A DNA stretch of 5,083 nucleotides from Phycisphaeraceae bacterium (GTDB taxonomy: Bacteria; Planctomycetota; Phycisphaerae; Phycisphaerales; UBA1924): the NCBI GenBank assembly GCA_009827215.1, contig WUAJ01000175.1, forward strand, positions 1-5,083, given 5' to 3'. A program made the position numbers and the translations under genes. Below, one piece after another: positions 1 through 5,083 of the stretch. Below the pieces are notes generated by a model. The model made no database searches. It saw nothing but the letters and a program-made list of their open reading frames with translations, and was not told where the DNA came from. Positions within the stretch are counted from its first letter, which is position 1, and each line of letters opens with the position of its first letter.

Positions 1-1216
1 GAACCCTCATGACATACGAATGGTCACGCCGGATTCCAATCCCGATCTCCAACCAACGCTTGTTGAACTGCTTCTTCCGCATCTCGGCGGCATGCGCCGA
101 TTCGCGAATCTTATGTACTTCGATATGCTCGTCGCCGCGAGGGAGGGCGATTCTGATCGTGTATACGAGAACCTCTCGGCGATGCTCGCGATGACGCGGC
201 AGAAATCCTTCGACGGCACCATCATCGCTGATCTCGTGAATATCGCGATCGCGCATCTCACAGAAAACGCGATGAAGCATGTTCTCAATGACTACCCAGA
301 CACGCTAACTAGATCGCAGCTTGTCGCACTCTCCCACGAACACGCGCTTGTGCGTCCTGCTTTGCATATGTCCTTTGAAGGCGAGCGGATGATGTTCGAT
401 GATGTCCTCCAACGCACCTACACCGATGACGGCAATGGGAATGGGCGACTCACAAAGCATGGATCGCAAATCCTCATAGGATTCAGAAGCGATCACATTT
501 TATACGAAGATCTTTCAATCAAACCAGCCCAACTCCTCACTGGACCAATCGCACTCAGTCTCGCACCGGATCGGAAGTCTCAGTACGACACGTACCACAC
601 CATGATGGATCTGGTAGACGTCGTCCAAGAGCAAGGTCCCAAAGATCTACCAAAGCTCAAAGCTCATGAGCGTCATATTGATCGTGCGTTCAATCAAGGA
701 CCAGAAGTTCTCGACAATCTCATCATGGGTCCTGCGGAACTGCTCATGCCGGCGCTCTCGAGAGCTGTTGACCGTGTGTTCTGGTCGCATATGACGCATG
801 ACGCGACGAAGACAATGCTCGCGATTGAGATCTACTCTCGCGACCACGGCGTGTACCCAGAGACACTGAGTTCACTCACTCCGAACTATCTCCCCGAACT
901 CCCTGCGGACACATTCAATCCTGGACACACGATGAAGTACCGCACCACGGAGTCCGGATACATCCTCTACTCGGTTGGTTCAGACGGCGATGACGACTCA
1001 GGCGAGACACATGACGACAGACGACGATTCCCTGAGTTTGAAGATCGATTCCCTGGGAATTTTGATGCACAACGAAATCTCATCCTCGATGATACGGGCC
1101 GTCCCGTGCATGCTGAGCCAGTTGGTCCCGATGGGGATTCGATACTTATTGAAATAGAGCGAGCACCATTAGTACAAGAGCCGGACCGAAGCCCGACTCT
1201 TGAGAGTCTCAACTGA
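1..1216 (+). CDS. Helical protein of unknown function with a pseudopilin-like (GspG-like) C-terminal domain, 5' end cut by the window
   Basis: The frame is open from the left edge (first whole codon at position 2) to a TGA at 1214-1216. The first ATG, at 20, has no Shine-Dalgarno sequence before it and the frame continues upstream, so the true start is probably outside the window. Residues here are counted from that ATG (398 aa). Residues 15-130 are helix-rich, with an FEGERMMFDD stretch at 119-128 that resembles an 'EGER' segment I recall from large planctomycete hypothetical families. Residues 240-327 resemble a type II secretion pseudopilin head: a helix ending in AIEIYSRDHGVYPETLSSL (268-286), then YLPELPADTFNPG (290-302), a YR strand, and YSVGSDGDDDSG (317-328), which resembles the calcium-loop region of GspG. 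No prepilin cleavage motif is visible because the N-terminus is missing. The last 70 residues are acidic and probably partly disordered. The function is unknown. A secretion role is not implied, because this head domain occurs in many planctomycete proteins that are not pilins. It converges on the prpD-like gene. Confidence 0.85.
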   Translation, partial: NPHDIRMVTPDSNPDLQPTLVELLLPHLGGMRRFANLMYFDMLVAAREGDSDRVYENLSAMLAMTRQKSFDGTIIADLVNIAIAHLTENAMKHVLNDYPDTLTRSQLVALSHEHALVRPALHMSFEGERMMFDDVLQRTYTDDGNGNGRLTKHGSQILIGFRSDHILYEDLSIKPAQLLTGPIALSLAPDRKSQYDTYHTMMDLVDVVQEQGPKDLPKLKAHERHIDRAFNQGPEVLDNLIMGPAELLMPALSRAVDRVFWSHMTHDATKTMLAIEIYSRDHGVYPETLSSLTPNYLPELPADTFNPGHTMKYRTTESGYILYSVGSDGDDDSGETHDDRRRFPEFEDRFPGNFDAQRNLILDDTGRPVHAEPVGPDGDSILIEIERAPLVQEPDRSPTLESLN

Positions 1217-1238
1217 TTTCATTCCATATCTGGATTGA

Positions 1239-2864
1239 TTATTCGTACCCGTCGCGGGTCTGGATCTCGAAGTTGTGGATCGAAGCGATGTCCTCGATGG
1301 ACTTGTTTCCAAGGTCCTCGAATCGAGCAACGATCGGCGACGGGTCTTCGAACGCGAGCTTCCCGAGCAGATTGAACTTGTGCGCCAGGATTCCTCGGAG
1401 GTCCGCTTCGGTGTTGCGAGCGTGACCGCCGGGGTACATGACCATGCCGGACTCGAACTCGGTGCCGTCGGTGTCTTCGATGATGACGGAGGTTGGGATG
1501 CCGTCGGGGTAGCGGTCGTCGTATTCCTTGCCGCCGTGGAAAAACTCGATCTTGTCCATGAGCGAGCGAGTGCGTTCGTTGACGATCGCTTGCGGCGAGT
1601 AGTCATACGGCTCGAGCATCAGCTCGGTCCATCCCGCTTTCTGCTGAGTCAGCGCCTTGCGGAGGAGGGTGCCGACGATGTAGACCATCGAGTGGTCCGC
1701 GCTCTGGCGCGTTGTTGGGTTGCGCTTCGCTGGATCGCCGATGATCCCGAACGCGGGCTCGTAGGCGGTGATCTTGATCGACTTGATCTTTGAACCGGTC
1801 TCATCGTCGAGGAGGTGCGGTGCTTTTTCGAGCAGATCGAGCATCGCTTGCAGTGCGCCGGCGCTCTGGTGCTCGTAGAGACCGAGCTTGAAGTGCATGC
1901 CCATGACGGCGAAGTCGTCGCCGCCCTGCGCGAGTGTCAGTGTGAACGGCGAAGCATCGGCGTCCTTGGTGTTCGCGTTGTCGGTGCCGACTTTCTCGAA
2001 CATCTGTCCCGGACCTTCGAAGATGCGGAAGATCGCTTCTGGGTTGCGGAAGATGTCGCGAGGTCCCATGAACCCCGACATGCTTCGGCGGACCGCCATG
2101 ATCGCGACCTCGGTCGAGATCGCGGCACTAGCGCCCTTCGAATCGCTGAGCTGCTTCCCGGCACGGATCGCGCGGAACGGGATGTAGTGCGCGACGACCA
2201 TGCCGATCGCGGATTCGATCTGCTCAGCGGTCGCGCCCATCATCGCGCCGAAGACCGCTGCTGAACCGATCGCGCCGTGGACGACATGGTCAACCTTGTA
2301 CGTCTTGAGCGAGAACACCTCGGACAAACGACCACGGATCTCGTCGAGACAGACCATCGCTTTGAGTGCGTACGCGCCGTCGCGTTCGGTCATCTGTGCG
2401 CCCGCGATGCAGACGCCGTAGAAGTCGTTGTGTCCGAACTCGCCCGCGAGGTTGCCGAGCTTTGGGTTGTAACCAAAGTTGGTCCCGTTGGAGTCCCACT
2501 CGCGGACCGCTGAGCCGTTGGCGAGGATTGCTTTTTCTGGTTGGACCTGGACATCGCTCCCGAACACGGTGGCGCCGCGCTTGACCGATTTGCCGAGACG
2601 ATGGGTCGCGTCGGTGACGGGGTACTGCAGCGCTTCGTTCCGCAGGATGGTTGGTGCGTTGGTCTTGAGCGCGAGAGCCGACAGTCCACAGATCACGGCA
2701 TCGGTGAAGAACAGGTTGGTCCGTTCGAGCACGGCCGCGGACGGATCGCCCCGCTTGGCGGGGTCGTCACTGAGAAAGTCAATCGCGTACTGCGCGATAC
2801 CCAACGCTTGGTTGGTGTCGGCAGCAAGAGTTACAAAAGTATCCGCGGCGGTCGAGGTCGGCAT
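1239..2864 (-). CDS. prpD: MmgE/PrpD-family protein, 2-methylcitrate dehydratase-like
   Basis: This is a 541-residue protein of the MmgE/PrpD family. Its best-known member dehydrates 2-methylcitrate to 2-methylaconitate in the cytosolic methylcitrate cycle of propionate breakdown; related members are IRG1/cis-aconitate decarboxylase and MmgE. Family landmarks are visible in order: REWDSNGT (121-128), GHND (144-147), the VDH segment (191-193) followed by a GSAAVFGAMMG helix, SKGASAA (242-248) with the expected lysine, EHQSAGALQAM (331-341), NPTTRQSADHSM (382-393), and near the C-terminus YDDRYPDG, DTDGTEF and YPGGHARNT (477-485). The last three closely follow the end of E. coli PrpD as I remember it. 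The protein is about 55-60 residues longer than E. coli PrpD (483 aa). The extra length seems to lie in a longer loop between REWDSNGT and GHND and in an Asn/Asp-rich segment around 280-320. I chose the ATG at 2864 over an in-frame TTG at 2885 because GAAGGA lies six bases before the ATG. No prpB, prpC or aconitase gene adjoins it, so the family call is firm but the exact substrate is inferred. Confidence 0.93.
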   Translation of the reverse strand: MPTSTAADTFVTLAADTNQALGIAQYAIDFLSDDPAKRGDPSAAVLERTNLFFTDAVICGLSALALKTNAPTILRNEALQYPVTDATHRLGKSVKRGATVFGSDVQVQPEKAILANGSAVREWDSNGTNFGYNPKLGNLAGEFGHNDFYGVCIAGAQMTERDGAYALKAMVCLDEIRGRLSEVFSLKTYKVDHVVHGAIGSAAVFGAMMGATAEQIESAIGMVVAHYIPFRAIRAGKQLSDSKGASAAISTEVAIMAVRRSMSGFMGPRDIFRNPEAIFRIFEGPGQMFEKVGTDNANTKDADASPFTLTLAQGGDDFAVMGMHFKLGLYEHQSAGALQAMLDLLEKAPHLLDDETGSKIKSIKITAYEPAFGIIGDPAKRNPTTRQSADHSMVYIVGTLLRKALTQQKAGWTELMLEPYDYSPQAIVNERTRSLMDKIEFFHGGKEYDDRYPDGIPTSVIIEDTDGTEFESGMVMYPGGHARNTEADLRGILAHKFNLLGKLAFEDPSPIVARFEDLGNKSIEDIASIHNFEIQTRDGYE

Positions 2865-2870
2865 ATCGAT

Positions 2871-2876
2871 TCCTTC
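2871..2876 (-). promoter_or_regulatory. Shine-Dalgarno sequence of the prpD-like gene
   Basis: GAAGGA on the - strand, with six bases between it and the ATG at 2864-2862. It decides the start: the in-frame TTG at 2885 would add seven residues (LDFEGID after the initiator change) that are partly encoded by the ribosome-binding site itself, and that TTG has no purine-rich site at a good distance. The next 90 bases upstream (to 2964) form the only sizeable intergenic gap in the window. They contain a lone TTGACA but no matching -10 box. Confidence 0.75.
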
Positions 2877-2964
2877 AAAGTCCAAAGAGTCTCATCGGGC
2901 TGGTGTCAAAGCACTCAAAATCACCCGAAACTGGAGGGAATCATAGCCGCCCCCACCTCCCGAT

Positions 2965-5083
2965 TCACTCATCCACAAACACGCCGTAGAGCGTGGATTG
3001 AGCCCGCTCGTCCTCGCTGGCTTTCCCTGTCGACTGCACAATCCCATCCCCTCTTTCCTCGACGGAGTACACATCCCGGCCTCCTCCCAGATCAAAGAAT
3101 CCTGAGAAACTCATGACCTTGTCCGCGTCGTAGTGGTAGGTGTTGCTGCCCGATGTCCCCATAGTCGATCCTGGATTCGCGGAGTATCGATCGTCCCCTC
3201 CCAGATCGATCAGGATCCCGATCGCTTGCATCGCTGCGGCTCCTTGTCCCAATCCATCACAGCGATACGAATCGTTCCCGGCTTTATCGATCAGCATCCC
3301 GATCGACTCGTCCCATGTCCCTCCCTGCGATGCAGCGGTCATCGACCAGTAGGTATCGTCCCCGGCATCATCGACGAGGATCCCTCCCGCTTGATGAGCC
3401 GCGAATGCTTGTCCGTATCGATTGCCGTAGTACAGATCGTGTCCGCTGTAGTCGTGTATGATCCCGAGTCCAAAGTAGTATCCACCGGCTTGTGAGAACT
3501 CCCCTGCTTCGTAGCGATCATTGCCACCAAAGTCGTAGATCGCACCGACCCCACCACTCGCATAGCCTCGGATACCAACACCGAACCCCTGACTCATTCC
3601 GAGGAATACTCCAGGTGTGCCGTACGCGGAACCAAAGGTCGGACCATTCGCTCGACACACATCTCTGCCGCTCGAATCGACAATCACCCCGAATCCACGC
3701 GGGCCGCCGATGCCTTGGCAGAGTTTTTCTCCGATGTATGTGTCTGAGCCGCCCTTGTCGAGGATGATCCCGGCTCCCCAGTACCCAACACCCATTGTGA
3801 ATCCGGCTTGCTCACCCATATTCTCGTACCGATCGTTGCCTCCACGATCGATCAGCACTCCAACCCCGAACAATCCCGCGCCGATCGACAGATGGCCATC
3901 ACTGGAATACACATCATCCCCGGCGTGATCATCAATCAGCGAATATCCATACACCCCTGTCGCGGGACCAAAGTAACTCCCATCGGCGATGTATTGATCA
4001 TTCCCATTCCAGTCCACGATGGATTGGTTCCGAGTCGGACTGTTCGGATCAAGATTCATCTCAGCCGGATAGTGGTACACATCGTCGCCATCCACATCAA
4101 CGACGGATGCGATCTTGCTCATGTCGTAGCGGTTGTTGCCTTTGCTTCCGAGCACGCGGTAGTGTCCTGATTCATCGACATCAAACGCGAGCACATCACC
4201 CTGAACCGCTTCGCGGAGATTCTCAGGCAAGTCATCTTGAACCATCGAAGATCGATTCATCATCTGTTTCGATCGCACCATCGCATCCCATGCGAACGCG
4301 TGCTCCTCCATTGCTTTCAGGCGCACGGCCACTCCGATGGATGCTTCATCAACCGATGATTGGATAACGCGTAGATGGTCCTCTGCATTCTCGCCATAGA
4401 TTGACCAATCGTTGCGCATCTGATCCACCAACGCCGTTGCTTTGCTCCACATCATTTTTTCATTCTGAGAGTTTGCGCTGGATGCAACCTGTGCTATGAC
4501 CGCTTCCGTACCAACCTCCCTAAGGTCTGGTAACGCGAGGATCTCGATGATCGCATCAGTCACTCTCTTGAGATCCCCCTCGTCCAGCTTGGTTCCGATC
4601 CTATTGATCTGCGCCACTTGTTCAGCGATGCTGTACTCGACTCGGTCCATACTCAATGGACGATCGAACATCTGCACCACCGCTGGGATTGATCCCGGAT
4701 CGAGCGCCTCGTTTTGCACCACACCGAGCCGATCGATTAATGCAGCGACACCATCCTCGTTCTCGAGAATCGCGACTTCTCGCGCACGCCGGAGGATCAT
4801 CTGCTCGAACTCTCCTTCCTTGAGCGGCTCGATCTTGCGATCCCTAAGACCACGGCCGATCGTCCCCGACCATTCTGCCTTACTTGAAAGTGTCACAGCT
4901 ACGGTAAACTCTTCGCCCCCTTGTCCACCCTTTGGGACCGACGCGTTCATATTCGCATCGGGAGAGCGCCGCATGACGAGTACGGCTTCGTCATTTACGC
5001 TCATCTGATCGAGCGCCTCTTTAAATCCCTCCGCATCCAGCACCTCACCATTAAGCGAGACCACATTGTCGCCGCGCTGAATT
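2965..5083 (-). CDS. PDZ-domain protein with a helical middle region and a C-terminal D-x-x-G-x-D-x-Y repeat domain, N-terminus cut by the window
   Basis: The frame is open to the right edge (first whole codon 5082-5080) and ends in TGA at 2967-2965. The GTG at 5064 is internal: the codons before it read IQRGDN and continue into VVSLNGEVLD, the classic second half of a PDZ domain. Residues are counted from that GTG (699 aa). PDZ: up to about residue 34, ending in VLVMRRSP. Residues 35-80 are a linker with some beta character. Residues 85-290 are charged and mostly helical, with no known motif. Residues 323-666 carry twelve units of hydrophobic-hydrophobic-D-x-x-G-x-D-x-Y, mostly 27-28 residues apart, many followed seven or so residues later by Q-G or Q-A. 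The tail (667-699) is polar. PDZ domains usually bind C-terminal peptides, often in periplasmic proteases, but no protease domain is visible here. The missing N-terminus may hold a signal peptide or a further domain. The repeat part looks like a beta-solenoid, perhaps binding calcium; both points are inference. Location is probably envelope or exported. Function is unknown. Confidence 0.88.
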   Translation of the reverse strand, partial: IQRGDNVVSLNGEVLDAEGFKEALDQMSVNDEAVLVMRRSPDANMNASVPKGGQGGEEFTVAVTLSSKAEWSGTIGRGLRDRKIEPLKEGEFEQMILRRAREVAILENEDGVAALIDRLGVVQNEALDPGSIPAVVQMFDRPLSMDRVEYSIAEQVAQINRIGTKLDEGDLKRVTDAIIEILALPDLREVGTEAVIAQVASSANSQNEKMMWSKATALVDQMRNDWSIYGENAEDHLRVIQSSVDEASIGVAVRLKAMEEHAFAWDAMVRSKQMMNRSSMVQDDLPENLREAVQGDVLAFDVDESGHYRVLGSKGNNRYDMSKIASVVDVDGDDVYHYPAEMNLDPNSPTRNQSIVDWNGNDQYIADGSYFGPATGVYGYSLIDDHAGDDVYSSDGHLSIGAGLFGVGVLIDRGGNDRYENMGEQAGFTMGVGYWGAGIILDKGGSDTYIGEKLCQGIGGPRGFGVIVDSSGRDVCRANGPTFGSAYGTPGVFLGMSQGFGVGIRGYASGGVGAIYDFGGNDRYEAGEFSQAGGYYFGLGIIHDYSGHDLYYGNRYGQAFAAHQAGGILVDDAGDDTYWSMTAASQGGTWDESIGMLIDKAGNDSYRCDGLGQGAAAMQAIGILIDLGGDDRYSANPGSTMGTSGSNTYHYDADKVMSFSGFFDLGGGRDVYSVEERGDGIVQSTGKASEDERAQSTLYGVFVDE
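3067..4098 (-). repeat. Array of about twelve degenerate 27-28 residue protein repeats (81-84 bp units)
   Basis: This is a repeat region inside the PDZ-protein gene. With residues counted from the GTG at 5064, the final Tyr (or Cys) of each D-x-x-G-x-D-x-Y motif falls at 330, 358, 386, 413, 443, 470 (Cys), 518, 545, 572, 600, 627 and 666. Most intervals are 27 or 28 residues; the exceptions are 30, 48 and 39. Typical cores are LIDRGGNDRY (404-413), ILDKGGSDTY (434-443), IYDFGGNDRY (509-518), LIDKAGNDSY (591-600) and LIDLGGDDRY (618-627). A second landmark is Q-G/A about seven residues after the Tyr (Q419, Q450, Q525, Q552, Q580, Q607). A weaker possible first unit is GNNRY at 309-313. At DNA level the units are mostly diverged, but two 20-base stretches 81 bases apart (3205-3224 and 3286-3305) differ at one base. 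Confidence 0.85.

Noticed and set aside
1275..1793. Long open frames on the + strand opposite the prpD-like gene (also 1815-2264 and 2541-3116)
   Set aside because: These are shadows of the - strand gene: Arg/Val/Asp-rich translations without domain character, explained by the strong codon bias of the real gene.
1239..2885. Alternative TTG start of the prpD-like gene at 2885
   Set aside because: The ATG at 2864 has a well-placed GAAGGA; the TTG has no such site and would add residues encoded across it.
2904..2909. TTGACA on the - strand, a perfect -35 hexamer upstream of the prpD-like gene
   Set aside because: At 16-18 bases downstream there is no sequence resembling TATAAT (TTTGGA at 17). 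Transcription starting there would begin in or next to the Shine-Dalgarno site. It is probably chance.
2931..2960. Possible hairpin after the PDZ-repeat gene (GGAGG pairing with CCTCC)
   Set aside because: Only five base pairs with a loop of about 18 bases and no T-run follow it, so it does not qualify as a terminator.
2892..3095. Small - strand frame (67 codons) spanning the gap before the prpD-like gene
   Set aside because: It overlaps the end of the PDZ-repeat gene in another frame, has no good ribosome-binding site and shows no recognisable protein features.
3067..4098. Repeat region considered as a CRISPR array or non-coding tandem repeat
   Set aside because: The repeats are degenerate at DNA level, keep a multiple-of-three spacing and preserve an amino-acid motif in an open frame, so they are protein repeats.
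3200..4100. Dense GATC and GATCGATC sites, considered as a methylation or origin-like cluster
   Set aside because: They follow from conserved Ile-Asp codons (ATC GAT) of the repeat motif and from codon preference; there are no DnaA boxes or AT-rich unwinding stretch.
4496..5008. 170-codon open frame on the + strand opposite the PDZ gene
   Set aside because: The translation is Ser/Arg-rich low complexity and lies fully antisense to a gene with a recognisable PDZ end and helical region.

Overview
The window holds three protein genes with almost no space between them. The style suggests a planctomycete, perhaps of the Phycisphaerae. Two of the genes resemble families that I know mainly from large planctomycete-type genomes: a helical protein with a pseudopilin-like C-terminal domain, and a PDZ protein with a long D-x-x-G-x-D-x-Y repeat domain. 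This taxonomic guess is inference; there is no rRNA or other marker here. I see no tRNA, CRISPR array, insertion sequence, phage gene or defence gene.

Layout. Positions 1-1216 (+ strand) hold the 3' part of a helical protein of unknown function whose C-terminal domain looks like the globular part of a type II secretion pseudopilin (GspG-like). It converges, with only 22 bases between the stop codons, on a - strand gene at 1239-2864. That gene encodes an MmgE/PrpD-family enzyme (2-methylcitrate dehydratase-like). Upstream of it on the same strand, after a gap of 100 bases, lies a gene running from the right window edge to 2965. It encodes the end of a PDZ domain, a helical middle region and a C-terminal array of about twelve repeats of 27-28 residues. 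Both flanking genes are cut by the window edges, so their N-termini cannot be described. No stretch longer than 300 bases lacks a gene.

How they relate. The two - strand genes could share a transcript, but the 100-base gap and their unrelated products give no real case for a common pathway. No other methylcitrate-cycle gene (prpB, prpC, acn) is visible. PrpD is expected to be cytosolic. The PDZ-repeat protein and the pseudopilin-like protein look more like envelope or exported proteins, but their targeting signals would lie outside the window. The most interesting element is the repeat domain of the PDZ protein. It looks like a beta-solenoid with regularly placed acidic turns. I see no convincing new multi-gene system.
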